From Firmicutes bacterium UBA5389 (GTDB lineage: Bacteria; Bacillota; DTU025), in the NCBI GenBank assembly GCA_002409965.1, contig DHON01000033.1, positions 1-15,523 of the forward strand: a stretch of 15,523 bases of DNA, in the 5' to 3' direction. The notes under the pieces are model-generated. The model was not told where the DNA came from and did no database searches. It worked only from the letters and a program-made list of their open reading frames with translations. This document shows, piece after piece, positions 1 to 8,008 of the stretch (its first letter is position 1; each line of letters opens with the position of its first letter). Position numbers and translations under genes: made by a program.

Positions 1-61
1 AAGCGATTCTGGTCCGACTCATGGGATGAACGGCCCAGCGGGCGGTTATGCAGCGGCGCTC

Positions 62-163
62 AGCGCTTGGCGCTTTTCGGCCGTACCCGCGACCGTCCGC
101 GAGGCGCATGGGTGCCTAAGGGCTTGCGGCCTTCGGGACTAGCGCGGCTTTGGCGGGGCCCTG
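62..163 (+). mobile_element. Degenerate transposase-like repeat, copy 1
   Basis: This 102-bp stretch matches the reverse complement of 15264-15365 at roughly 87% by eye, with one single-base indel, so it is one of two inverted copies of the same sequence. Read in the frame that ends the right-hand copy, the last residues are GTSAALAGP followed by TGA, where the other copy reads GMSAALTGPW and continues into SNGQVEGLVDRLR, a motif like the C-terminus of ISL3-family DDE transposases. The indel near 127 and the TGA at the Trp codon make this copy non-coding. Similarity stops abruptly after 163. It is seen as a repeat; its transposase origin is inferred. Confidence 0.5.
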
Positions 164-241
164 ACCTGTACCAGCACAGGGTGCGATTCGCACCGACCCA
201 TCCTCGCCCCCCGCACGGCTAGTAGGAATTGGGCGGGAGCA

Positions 242-562
242 CGGGGAACACTACGGATAGCAGAGCTATTCGGAACAAGAGTCACTCGCGAGTGGATGGA
301 CGCCTTCGCCCAGCTGTGCCGCAACTTCCTCACTCTGAATGTAACAGACAGGCTGCCCGGAATCCGCGTGCCCACCCTGGTGATCAGCGCGGCCGAGGAC
401 ATCTTGAAGCCTCCCAGCTACGGACAGATCATCCATGACCAGATCCCCTGCTCCAAATTCGTGGTCGCGGAAGGCGCAGGCCACGCGTTGTTCCTGGAAA
501 AGGCCGATGAGTTCAACCGCCTGGTTCCGGATTTCATCCGGGGCGTGCCGAACGAGCAGTAG
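242..562 (+). pseudogene. Alpha/beta hydrolase, C-terminal remnant
   Basis: The reading frame encodes the last third of an alpha/beta-hydrolase fold protein. After a helical cap-like stretch comes VPTLVISAAEDILKP, the strand and loop that carry the acidic catalytic residue, then AEGAGHALFLEKADEFN, with the catalytic-His strand and a closing helix. The nucleophile elbow (GxSxG) and oxyanion strand are absent. Upstream, the frame is open only to a TAG at 140-142 and has no plausible start; the first ATG is at 296, inside the domain, without a ribosome site. I read this as a truncated gene whose 5' part was lost, probably with the rearrangement that left the transposase-like copy just upstream. 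Substrate class cannot be told. Confidence 0.7.
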
Positions 563-635
563 CGGTCCAGGCCACTTGCGTGCCCCGACAGCAATACTTG
601 CGGTCAGAAGACCCCGAACCCTTGCGCCGCTAGGG

Positions 636-1757
636 TTACCAGGGTGCTGAACACGGTTGGTGGCTGACAGCAGATCGCCGATGAGTGACGGGCGACCGAT
701 TATGACTGACAACTGATTGCCGATGATCGCTAAGAACCGCGCTCGTCACATCGGCAAGCGATTCGCACCCAGTGAGCATCATCGCCACTTGCAGTTGCTT
801 CGCGTACTCCGCAAGCTGCAGGCGAACTCCTTCGGCCCGGCCGCCCACTGCCGCCACACACAGCGGGCGGCCCACGAGCACGGCATCAGCACCAAGAGCG
901 AGCATCTTGAGGACATCCACCCCGCTGCGCACACCGCCGTCTACCAGCACAACTACCTGGCCATTGCCCGCACTGTCGCCCCTCAGCGCGCGGACGATGC
1001 CAGGCAGTACATCCGCCGTACCCGGCGTATGATCAAGAGCTCTCCCGCCGTGGTTGGACACGACTATGCCCGCTGCCCCGGCCTCCGCGGCGATCACCGC
1101 GTCTTCAGGCGTCATGATCCCTTTGAGAATCACCGGCCTGTCCGCCGCCTGCACGACCTCGCGGATCTGTTCGGCCATCTTGGGCTCGACTTTCTGCCCG
1201 AGCAAGGCCATGTTGACCAGTCCAGCCGCGTCCACATCGACGGCAATCGCAACCGCCCCCGCGTCCCTGGCGCGCAGTACCCTCTGAATCAGCGCGTCCT
1301 GTTCACGAGGCTTGATCACCGGAATCGCATGCCCCCCAAATTCAGCCGTTGCCGCGATGGCGGCCTCGAACACCTCAGGATCTCCGCCATCGCCTCCCAT
1401 GCCGATGGAGCCCGCCGACTGCGGTCCGTCGATCATCGCTCGGGCCAGTTCGTGTTCGGTAATGCCGTCCATCTTGTTCACCCGCACGCCCGCGACCGCC
1501 GCCCCGAGAACGGGCATGCTCAAATCGATCCCCAAGAGTGTAATGCGCGTATCGGGTTGCCTGGCGTTGTGCAGTACCCTTAGGTTGATCTTCCTCCTGG
1601 CAAGGGCCTCAACGTTAGCGATGAATCCGCTGCCGGTTCCCACGCCCCCGAATCCAGGAATCTCCCCCGCGCAAGCGACCCCATTGCATTGCCTGCAGAG
1701 TCGGCATGCCCTGCTCAGTCTGTCCGCGGCATTCTTTCGCGCCGTCAGCAAGTCCAT
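636..1757 (-). CDS. FMN-dependent alpha-hydroxy-acid oxidizing protein
   Basis: A 373-residue TIM-barrel enzyme of the lactate/glycolate oxidase (FMN-dependent 2-hydroxyacid dehydrogenase) superfamily, which oxidises 2-hydroxy acids to 2-oxo acids. Visible family motifs are LKGI (Lys212), SNHGGRALDHTPG with catalytic His236 and Arg239, DGGVRSGVDVLK (FMN phosphate site), and VGRP. The N-terminus holds CRLCRQCNGVAC (Cys18, 21, 24, 29) followed by a Gly-rich segment; I recall this layout from a Clostridia-type subgroup, and it suggests a metal site. The start is well fixed by AGGAGGT upstream of ATG 1757. The gene lies 16 bp after the DNA alkylation repair gene, so they are probably cotranscribed. 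The last ~31 residues (after about 342) exceed the family's usual end and are encoded by a heptamer repeat array. The true substrate is unknown. Confidence 0.88.
   Translation of the reverse strand: MDLLTARKNAADRLSRACRLCRQCNGVACAGEIPGFGGVGTGSGFIANVEALARRKINLRVLHNARQPDTRITLLGIDLSMPVLGAAVAGVRVNKMDGITEHELARAMIDGPQSAGSIGMGGDGGDPEVFEAAIAATAEFGGHAIPVIKPREQDALIQRVLRARDAGAVAIAVDVDAAGLVNMALLGQKVEPKMAEQIREVVQAADRPVILKGIMTPEDAVIAAEAGAAGIVVSNHGGRALDHTPGTADVLPGIVRALRGDSAGNGQVVVLVDGGVRSGVDVLKMLALGADAVLVGRPLCVAAVGGRAEGVRLQLAEYAKQLQVAMMLTGCESLADVTSAVLSDHRQSVVSHNRSPVTHRRSAVSHQPCSAPW
661..730. repeat. Degenerate heptamer array (10 units)
   Basis: On the plus strand the 70 bp divide into ten 7-mers: tggctga cagcaga tcgccga tgagtga cgggcga ccgatta tgactga caactga ttgccga tgatcgc. 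Eight end in GA, and units 1-3 resemble units 7-9 (about 20 of 24 positions match in the best window, 42 bp apart). The array lies inside the 3' end of the hydroxy-acid oxidase gene and encodes the repetitive tail SDHRQSVVSHNRSPVTHRR. Heptamer arrays of this kind are normally intergenic, so the gene may have read into it after losing its original stop codon. Confidence 0.7.
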
Positions 1758-1773
1758 CTACATACCTCCTGCT

Positions 1774-2532
1774 CTATCTGCCCCGGCTCTTCCGCTCTCG
1801 GCGAAAGCGCGCCCGGGATTCGGCCGTCATCTTCTCCGTGGCATACTGGAATATGAGTCTTGCCGACTCCTCCTTCCACTCCATAAGAAAAGCCTCCACT
1901 TGATCGGGCCGCAGTTTCCAGGTCTCCCGCAGAAACCAACCCAAGCCCTGGTGAACAACGCGCTCCTCATCGAGCATGAGCGGACGGATGAAATCAAGCA
2001 GCGCGCCCACTCCGGCCGCATCGTCTTGCTCCTTGCACTCCTTAAGAAGCGCGAGCATCGTTACCGGCACAGCCCTTCGAGTCCACTTGGACTCCGAGTC
2101 GCGCCACGATGCGAACCCGTCCAGTCCTACCTGGGGCATGTCGAGGAATCGGGGCAGCACATCGCCGCAAAGCCCATCGGACGTGGCCCAGTCCTGCACC
2201 CAAGTGTCGAACCACTTTCTGAGACGCGGGAAAACCGCGGGGGTGAACTCCTTGCTCCAGTCTTTCATGAAGCGCACAGCGAAGCCCGCCTCTTCCCACT
2301 TGCCGCTCTGCATGAGCATGTCTCCGAGCTCCAGAAAGCCGTCAAGGCCCAGTTCATCACGGTATCGACCCAGAATCGCCTTGCCCTTGTCCGCCACGAG
2401 GGCCCTGTCCACTCCGTAGGGATCATGCCCCTCTCGAAAGAACCTGGCATACTTTTCGACCACGCGCTCATCCGCATGGGCTACACAGAAATCCGTGAGC
2501 TCCTGATAGACCGCCAAGACAACCGTCTCCAC
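1774..2532 (-). CDS. DNA alkylation repair protein (AlkC/AlkD-like HEAT fold)
   Basis: A 252-residue, mostly helical protein of the DNA alkylation repair (ALK, COG4912) family, which uses stacked HEAT-like helices to remove N3- or N7-alkylated purines from DNA. Recognisable segments are WVQDWATSDGLCGDVL (about residues 111-126, the Trp/Asp region near the active site), SESKWTRRAVPV (about 146-157, with the conserved Arg pair), and the C-terminal stretch VHQGLGWFLRETWK followed by a helix ending FQYATEKM, which is typical of the family. It starts at GTG 2532 with AGAGGA and AGGA just upstream. It leads a short minus-strand unit with the hydroxy-acid oxidase. No signal peptide is seen; cytoplasmic. 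I cannot separate AlkC from AlkD types with certainty. Confidence 0.85.
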   Translation of the reverse strand: METVVLAVYQELTDFCVAHADERVVEKYARFFREGHDPYGVDRALVADKGKAILGRYRDELGLDGFLELGDMLMQSGKWEEAGFAVRFMKDWSKEFTPAVFPRLRKWFDTWVQDWATSDGLCGDVLPRFLDMPQVGLDGFASWRDSESKWTRRAVPVTMLALLKECKEQDDAAGVGALLDFIRPLMLDEERVVHQGLGWFLRETWKLRPDQVEAFLMEWKEESARLIFQYATEKMTAESRARFRRERKSRGR

Positions 2533-2593
2533 AGCATCCTATCCTCTCTTCAATGATCGGCCCGGCCCCGCGACTGTCGCTCTGCGCTACGTG

Positions 2594-3529
2594 CTACGCT
2601 CCGGCTATCAAGGTCTTGAAGAACCCGACCGCCCTCTCTATGTCCTCGATGGATGCGCGCTCATTCACGCCGTGCATCCTGGCCACATCCTTCTGAGCCA
2701 GCCTGCACGGAGTGAACCGGTAGACCCCGGACGCCAGCGGTTCCAGCATCTTCGAGTCAGTGCCGCCCATGACCAAGTAGGGCGCGACAACTGCGTCCGG
2801 GTAATGCCTGCGAATGCAGTCTGTTATCAGTTCGAACCCAGGGCTCTCAATTGGCGCTACGGTCGATGCCGGACTGTAGGTAAGCACCTTTATCTTGACC
2901 CGGCCGTCGCCCACCGCGTCCGCGACATGGTTGACAACATCCTTAGCCGTGTCGCCCGGAAGCAGACGGAAGTTGATTACCGCCGTTGCCCGCGACGCCA
3001 GGACGTTGGGCTTCACACCGCCCGATATCATGGTGGGAGCAGTAGTGGTTCTGATCATCGCCGCCGTCTCCGGCGAACTGAGCATGACCCGCTTGATCAG
3101 CGGCGCGAACAAGGCCGCGTCTGCGAAGACAAGTCGCCTTGCGGGCCCGAAATTCGGGGCGATCTTCCGGAACAACTCCCGGATAGGACTGGCGATTCGA
3201 GACGGCATCTGCCTGGCCTCCACCCGCGCAATAGCCTGCGCCAGCACGCCTATGGACGTATTGCGCCCGGGAGCGGACGAATGCCGCCCTTGTCTCCTGC
3301 CTCCTCATCGCAAGTAGAGATAATGTAGATGTCGCGAGACGGAGTGAAACCCGCTTCCAGCATCTCCTCCACGGCTTCGAGGATAGTGATGAGACCAAAC
3401 TTCATGTCGAGCGCGCCGCGCCCCCACACATAACCATCGGCGATCGCGCCCGAGAAGGGCGGATACTCCCAGCCCTCCCCATCTGCCGGAACCACATCCA
3501 TGTGCGACCCAATCAGTGTTGACGGCGTG
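2594..3529 (-). pseudogene. M20 family metallopeptidase, broken (deletion plus frameshift)
   Basis: Two blocks of one M20 peptidase (ArgE/DapE/carboxypeptidase S type) lie in different frames. The upstream block (about 3529-3253) reads STLIGSHMDVVPADGEGW, then YVWGRGALDMK and STCDEEAGDKGGI, giving the metal-binding His and Asp and the catalytic Glu pair, and hits TAG at 3250. The downstream block (about 3262-2594) resumes as SIGVLAQAIARVEA and runs through the dimerisation and C-terminal catalytic parts (VMGGTDSK, RMHGVNERASIEDI). Around 70-75 residues expected between the blocks are missing, so this is an internal deletion with a frame change, not a sequencing slip. The first ~60 residues are also missing: a TGA precedes QRASTPSTLIGSH. 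It sits just downstream of the ThiF-like gene. Non-functional. Confidence 0.85.
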
Positions 3530-3627
3530 CTCGCGCGCTGTCATGGCACACCCCCCACAATGAGTTCTGTACGGTTCTCAGGCGCCAGTGGCCGTCCTAG
3601 CCGTTACGCGCCCTCGCTTACCGATCC

Positions 3628-4431
3628 TCAGCGTGCCCCGCACGCCCAGCACGCAGGATCAGCCTTCACCTCTATCTGATCGAACCTCATCCTCATTCCG
3701 TCCCAGAGCAGAAGCCTGCCCGCGAGCGGCTCGCCCGTGCCCGTGATCATCTTGAGAACCTCTGTCGCCTCGATTGCACCTATCACCCCCGGCGCCGACG
3801 ACAGCACGCCCGCGCGCTCCGGAGCGAGCGTCCCAGAATCCTCAGCACCGTCCTCCGAGCCCGCCCCTGACGCGCCCGCCGTCGCATCTCCGCCAAATAC
3901 GCACCTGTAGCACGGCCCGCGCCCAGGCACGTAAGTCATGGCTTCACCCATCCACCCCGATACCGCCCCGTGCACCATGTGCTTGCCCGCCGCCACACAT
4001 GCATCGCTCAGGATGAACCTGTCGCCCAAGCTGTCCAGGGCATCGACAACTACATCGTAGCCCGCGACTAGCCCAGCGGCATTGTCGCGCCCCAACTTCA
4101 CCTCCAAGGCCTCAACACGCACGCCCGGATTGAGCTCCCGGATCCGACGTGCCGCCGACTCCACCTTGCACATGCCCAGGCTGCCCATACCGTGGGCTAT
4201 CTGCCGTTGCAGATTCGACAGCTCCACCACGTCCGGGTCTGCCAGCCCAAGGACGCCAACGCCCGCCGCAGCCAGATAAAGCGCGATAGGAGAACCCAGT
4301 CCTCCCAGCCCCACAACAAGGGCCCTGGCCGACCGGATTCTCCTCTGGCCTTCCCCGCCAACACCGGCAAGGCACAGATGCCTGCTATATCGCTGGATCT
4401 CCTCAGACGTCAGCTCGGCCTGTCCCTCCAT
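3628..4431 (-). CDS. ThiF/MoeB/HesA family E1-like adenylyltransferase
   Basis: A 267-residue E1-like enzyme that adenylates the C-terminus of a ubiquitin-like sulfur carrier (ThiS, MoaD or similar). The Rossmann loop is VVGLGGLGS (Gly41, 43, 44, 46), followed by Asp65, SNLQRQI with Arg76, and Lys89. DALDSLGDRF (130-139) matches the DxxDN-type ATP/Mg site, though Ser replaces the usual Asn. Two Cys pairs, CYRC (174/177) and CWAC (261/264), form the usual structural zinc site. An Ala/Gly/Glu-rich insertion lies at about 182-203. ATG 4431 follows GGAGAAGGGGCGGAG and matches the family start; an in-frame extension to 4659 overlaps the upstream gene and is not protein-like. It lies 32 bp after the lipase gene. 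No sulfur-carrier gene is in the window, so the pathway is open. Confidence 0.88.
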   Translation of the reverse strand: MEGQAELTSEEIQRYSRHLCLAGVGGEGQRRIRSARALVVGLGGLGSPIALYLAAAGVGVLGLADPDVVELSNLQRQIAHGMGSLGMCKVESAARRIRELNPGVRVEALEVKLGRDNAAGLVAGYDVVVDALDSLGDRFILSDACVAAGKHMVHGAVSGWMGEAMTYVPGRGPCYRCVFGGDATAGASGAGSEDGAEDSGTLAPERAGVLSSAPGVIGAIEATEVLKMITGTGEPLAGRLLLWDGMRMRFDQIEVKADPACWACGAR

Positions 4432-4463
4432 TTCCCACTCCGCCCCTTCTCCCCATCTGCCGC

Positions 4464-5345
4464 CTACCGCCCGTCCCGCTCGGCAATCCACGCCGCAGCA
4501 GTCGCGAGCACCTTCTCCTTCTCGGGTTCGTTGAAGATCTCGTGATACAGACCGTCCCAGACGACCAGTTTCTTGTCGGGATGCGGGTTTCTGTTGAAGA
4601 ACTCCACTGTAGCCTGGGTCGAGCAGATTGGATCGTCGCCTCCCGGCATGAACAAGCATGGGGCGGCGAAGGAGTCAGCACCCTCCCGCACGTTGCGCAT
4701 GGCTGCGTCGAACTCGACGAAGAACTTGGTCGTCACCTTTGGATACCTGATCTTGTCGGCATTGTACGCTGCCACAATCGCAGGATCGTGCGACAGATGC
4801 CGAGCTGGGATCCCGGTGTCCACCGCCAGGCGCGGCGCGATCCAGGAAGCCGCTATCCCGAACGCGCTCTTCACAGGCGACACCTTCATACGAAGGTCAA
4901 GGCAGGGCGAGCTCGCGACGACTCCAGTGATTGTTCTGGCCCGCCGCTGGGCATACCCCAGCGCGATCAGGCCGCCCATGGAGTGCCCTATGAGGAACAG
5001 CTTGAGCCCGGAATTACGACCCTTGGCGGTGCGGATCACGAGCCACAGGTCATCGTAGAACTGCGTCCATCGGTCCACGTGCCCGCGCGCGCCCCCCGAT
5101 CTGCCCTGCCCTCGGTGGTCATAGGCATACACGGCATAGCCCCGCTGCGCGAAGAATTGCGCCACATGCGTGAATCTTCCCGAGTGGTCAGCGAGGCCGT
5201 GGCAGATCACAACGATGCCCCTTACCACCTCGATTGCTCCATCGGCCTTGGCCGGCAACCACACACGGCAGAACAGGTCCGTTCCGTCCTGGGCCTTCAG
5301 AGTCTCTTCCTTATACACGGCTTCCGAATAGACCGTTTCCGGCAT
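4464..5345 (-). CDS. Alpha/beta hydrolase, monoacylglycerol-lipase-like
   Basis: A 293-residue serine hydrolase of the lysophospholipase/monoacylglycerol lipase group (COG2267, Hydrolase_4). The HG oxyanion motif is in VICHGLADHSGRF (about 46-58), followed by YDHRGQGRS. The nucleophile elbow is GHSMGG with Ser122; the acid is in PGGDDPICS (Asp237/238), and the catalytic His is His268 in DGLYHEIFNEPEKEKV, a signature of this group. ATG 5345 follows a near-perfect AAAGGAGGG site, which rules out the in-frame ATG at 5381. No signal peptide, so likely cytoplasmic. It is the third gene of the tdh-kbl cluster, 48 bp after kbl. It probably cleaves monoacyl esters; the link to threonine breakdown is not obvious. 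Confidence 0.9.
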   Translation of the reverse strand: MPETVYSEAVYKEETLKAQDGTDLFCRVWLPAKADGAIEVVRGIVVICHGLADHSGRFTHVAQFFAQRGYAVYAYDHRGQGRSGGARGHVDRWTQFYDDLWLVIRTAKGRNSGLKLFLIGHSMGGLIALGYAQRRARTITGVVASSPCLDLRMKVSPVKSAFGIAASWIAPRLAVDTGIPARHLSHDPAIVAAYNADKIRYPKVTTKFFVEFDAAMRNVREGADSFAAPCLFMPGGDDPICSTQATVEFFNRNPHPDKKLVVWDGLYHEIFNEPEKEKVLATAAAWIAERDGR

Positions 5346-5393
5346 TGCTTGTCCCTCCTTTGCAGGCAGGCATTCAGGCATCGGCCTACTGGC

Positions 5394-6584
5394 TCATATG
5401 ATACCGAGTTCCTTGCCGACCTTCTTGAACGCCTTCAACGCGAATTCCAGGTCTTCCTGCGTGTGGGTGGCCATGACGATCGTGCGCACTCGGGCCTTAC
5501 CGCGCGGCACTGTTGGGAACGCCAGGGCCTGGGCAAACACACCTTCCTCGAACAGCCTGTCGGACAGCTTCATCGCCAACGCGCCTTCGCCCACGATGAC
5601 CGGGGTGATGGGCGTCTGGCTGACACCTGTGCTGAACCCCAGATCCTCAAGGCCCTTCTTGAAGAACCGGGTGTTCTCCCACAATGTATCGATGATCTCC
5701 GGCTCCTCCACCAGGATGTCGAACGCCTCCAGGCAGGCCGCGGTGACCGCCGGCGGATGAGACGTACTGAAGAGAATGGGCCGGCCGCGGTGGATGAGGT
5801 AATCGATCAGGGTCTTCGTCCCCGCCACATACCCGCCCAACACGCCGATGGCCTTCGACAGCGTGCCCACCTGTATGTCCACCTGTCCATGCAAGTCGAA
5901 GTGGTCGACAGTGCCTCGGCCGTTGCGGCCCAGAACGCCGCTGGCGTGGGCATCGTCCACCATGGTGATCGCCCCGTGCTCCTTGGCAGCCCGCACGATC
6001 TCCGGCAGCTTGGCGATGTCGCCGTCCATGCTGAATACGCCGTCAGTCACTACCAGAACATGGTGCCCTGCATCGCGCACAGCGTCAGTCTCGTCGAGTT
6101 GCTTCCTCAGTCCGTCTATGTCGCCATGTGGAAAGACCTTGATGTCAGCCCGCGACAGTCTGCAACCATCTATTATGCTGGCGTGGTTGAGCTCGTCGCT
6201 GACGATCACGTCTTCCTTCCCCAGGACGGCCGCTACTGTGCCCGCATTAGCAGTGAACCCCGACTGGAACACCAGCGCCGCCTCAGTGTGTTTGAATGCG
6301 GCAATCTTCCTCTCCAGTTCCACGTGCATATCCATGGTTCCCGCGATGGTGCGCACCGCGCCCGAGCCAGCTCCGAGCGCCTGCGCCGCCTGCGCCGCCG
6401 CCGCGATCATCCGTGGGTGAGTCGTAAGGCCCAGGTAGTTGTTGGACGAGAGGTTAATGACCTCCCGGCCATCATACACAGCCCTGGCCTCCTGTTGCCC
6501 CGTCAAGACCTTGGGATACCTGAACAGCTTCTGTTCACGAAGCTTGGCAAGCTCATCGTTGAGATAAGCCAGTGCGTCAGACAT
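5394..6584 (-). CDS. kbl: Glycine C-acetyltransferase (2-amino-3-ketobutyrate CoA ligase)
   Basis: A 396-residue PLP-dependent alpha-oxoamine synthase. It cleaves 2-amino-3-ketobutyrate with CoA to glycine and acetyl-CoA, the second step of threonine breakdown. From ATG 6584, VGTLSKAIGVLGGY places the PLP lysine at 244 and MVDDAHASG places Asp210 and His213, the same numbers as in E. coli Kbl. SSNNYLGL and SDELNHASIIDG are further family motifs. AminoLevulinate synthase, BioF and serine palmitoyltransferase share the fold, but the adjacent tdh makes Kbl the clear choice. The start is supported by GGAGGAGG about 8 bp upstream; an in-frame upstream extension to 6641 lacks family sequence. It lies 78 bp after tdh on the same strand and is likely cotranscribed. 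Confidence 0.95.
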   Translation of the reverse strand: MSDALAYLNDELAKLREQKLFRYPKVLTGQQEARAVYDGREVINLSSNNYLGLTTHPRMIAAAAQAAQALGAGSGAVRTIAGTMDMHVELERKIAAFKHTEAALVFQSGFTANAGTVAAVLGKEDVIVSDELNHASIIDGCRLSRADIKVFPHGDIDGLRKQLDETDAVRDAGHHVLVVTDGVFSMDGDIAKLPEIVRAAKEHGAITMVDDAHASGVLGRNGRGTVDHFDLHGQVDIQVGTLSKAIGVLGGYVAGTKTLIDYLIHRGRPILFSTSHPPAVTAACLEAFDILVEEPEIIDTLWENTRFFKKGLEDLGFSTGVSQTPITPVIVGEGALAMKLSDRLFEEGVFAQALAFPTVPRGKARVRTIVMATHTQEDLEFALKAFKKVGKELGII

Positions 6585-6662
6585 GTACAATGCCTCCTCC
6601 ATTGAGATATGCTCGGCCGTGCCATGCCGATGTCGATACATCGTTCTTCGGACGCTTGCGCG

Positions 6663-7703
6663 CTATGGGTACAAGATTACCTTTCCGCATTTGCCCGACA
6701 TCATGAGTTCCATTCCCTGATCCAGATCGTCCCAAAGAGACATCCTGTGCGTTATCACCGGCATTATGTCGAGCCCCGCCTTCAGCAGCGCCCGCGCCTG
6801 ATACCACGTCTCGAACATCTTGCGCCCGTTGATGCCCTGCACGGTGAGGCTTCGGAATATGATGTCGGAGGCTAGGTCTATCTCCATCGGCCTGGACGGA
6901 ATCCCCAGAAGCGATGCGAACCCAGCCTTGCGCAGCGCTTGAAACCCCTGCCTTATGGCGATGGGGTTGCCCGACATCTCCAGCAGAACATCGGCGCCGA
7001 GCCCTCCTGTGGCGTTCCTGACTGCCGCCACGGGGTCGTCCTTGGTCGGGTTGATCGCCAAGTCTGCGCCGAGCTTCCTTGCCAGCTCCAGTCGGTATTC
7101 CGACACATCAGTGACATAGACTTCAGTGGCGCCCGAGCGCTTGGCAACGCTTATGGCGCATAGCCCGATAGGACCCATGCCGGTTATGAGGACGGTCTTG
7201 GCCGCCAGGTCAGTCGCCAGCGCTGTGTGGACTGCGTTGCCGAACGGGTCCTGGATAGCGGCGACTTCGTCAGGTATGTCGATGTCCCAGATCCAGCAAT
7301 TGAACTCAGGAAGGACAACGTATTCGGCGAAACACCCGTCCCGGTCGATGCCTACGATCTTGGCCTCCCGGCAGATGTGCGCCTGCCCGGTGAGGCAGTA
7401 GAAGCAATGCCCACACGCTGTGTGCGTCTCCGCCGAGACGAACTGACCCGCCTTGACTTTCTCGACGCCTTCACCCACTTCGACAACATCCCCGCAGAAC
7501 TCGTGCCCGAAGATCCTTGGCGTTTTCACCCGGCCCTGCGACCACTGGTCCCACTCGTATATGTGCACGTCAGTGCCGCAAATGGCAGTCGCGCGCACCC
7601 GGATCAACACCTCGCCCCTGCCGGGCTGGGGAATGGGAACCACGACCTTTTCGGCGCCTGGAGACGGCGATGTTTTGGCAATGGCCCGCATCTCTCCCCG
7701 CAT
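6663..7703 (-). CDS. tdh: L-threonine 3-dehydrogenase
   Basis: A 346-residue zinc-dependent medium-chain dehydrogenase that oxidises L-threonine to 2-amino-3-ketobutyrate with NAD+, feeding Kbl encoded next door. Counting from the Met at 7691, catalytic zinc ligands fall at Cys38, His63 and Glu64, and the structural zinc Cys at 93, 96, 99 and 107, as in E. coli Tdh. The NAD loop is TGMGPIG, and the C-terminus GKCGKVIL is typical. Two starts are possible: ATG 7703 with AAGGGGG seven bases upstream, or ATG 7691, which fits the family length but has its GGGGAGAG too close. I keep 7703. It is the first gene of the minus-strand tdh-kbl-lipase-thiF cluster. Confidence 0.95.
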   Translation of the reverse strand: MRGEMRAIAKTSPSPGAEKVVVPIPQPGRGEVLIRVRATAICGTDVHIYEWDQWSQGRVKTPRIFGHEFCGDVVEVGEGVEKVKAGQFVSAETHTACGHCFYCLTGQAHICREAKIVGIDRDGCFAEYVVLPEFNCWIWDIDIPDEVAAIQDPFGNAVHTALATDLAAKTVLITGMGPIGLCAISVAKRSGATEVYVTDVSEYRLELARKLGADLAINPTKDDPVAAVRNATGGLGADVLLEMSGNPIAIRQGFQALRKAGFASLLGIPSRPMEIDLASDIIFRSLTVQGINGRKMFETWYQARALLKAGLDIMPVITHRMSLWDDLDQGMELMMSGKCGKVILYP

Positions 7704-8008
7704 CCGTAAGCCCCCTTCAATGATGCCAGCCTGTATCAGCTAGCCACTTTAGGTACCGGGATATGTATTCTAGTCGCGCGCGCCCATACCTCCTTACACT
7801 CATTTTCGCCCTCATACCGCGTTCTCAACTCCGGCCCCTTGCCTCGTTGCCAGTTCCTTGTCGCATCCCTCTCATCACGCATCGCGCACTGCACTACGCT
7901 GCGTAACCCTCAGCCCGCTGGATAAACTACGCTGGATGGACTATCTGAGAAATGCATCAACGAGGCGATCTCCAGGACAATCCATGGGGAATCTGCAGGA
8001 CATGGGTG
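7704..8008. other. Divergent intergenic region, tdh / L,D-transpeptidase
   Basis: About 300 bp separate the divergent starts of tdh and the L,D-transpeptidase gene, so promoters for both should lie here. On the minus strand TAGAAT (near 7770) could serve as a -10 for tdh but has no good -35 partner. On the plus strand TTGCCA (7847-7852), 17 bp, TCTCAT (7870-7875) is a weak candidate. A short alternating CG run lies near 7774-7783. I see no riboswitch, strong hairpin or clear operator. An in-frame ATG at 7952 could extend the transpeptidase gene but the added residues look non-coding. Confidence 0.4.

Noticed and set aside
661..730. CRISPR-like repeat
   Set aside because: Units are 7 bp, degenerate and without spacers; it is a heptamer array.
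1312..2556. A 414-codon open frame on the plus strand
   Set aside because: Antisense to the hydroxy-acid oxidase and DNA alkylation repair genes, with no recognisable domain.
4542..6605. A 687-codon open frame on the plus strand
   Set aside because: It runs antisense to kbl and the lipase gene, both of which have complete active sites; the translation has no family sequence and reflects high-GC codon bias.
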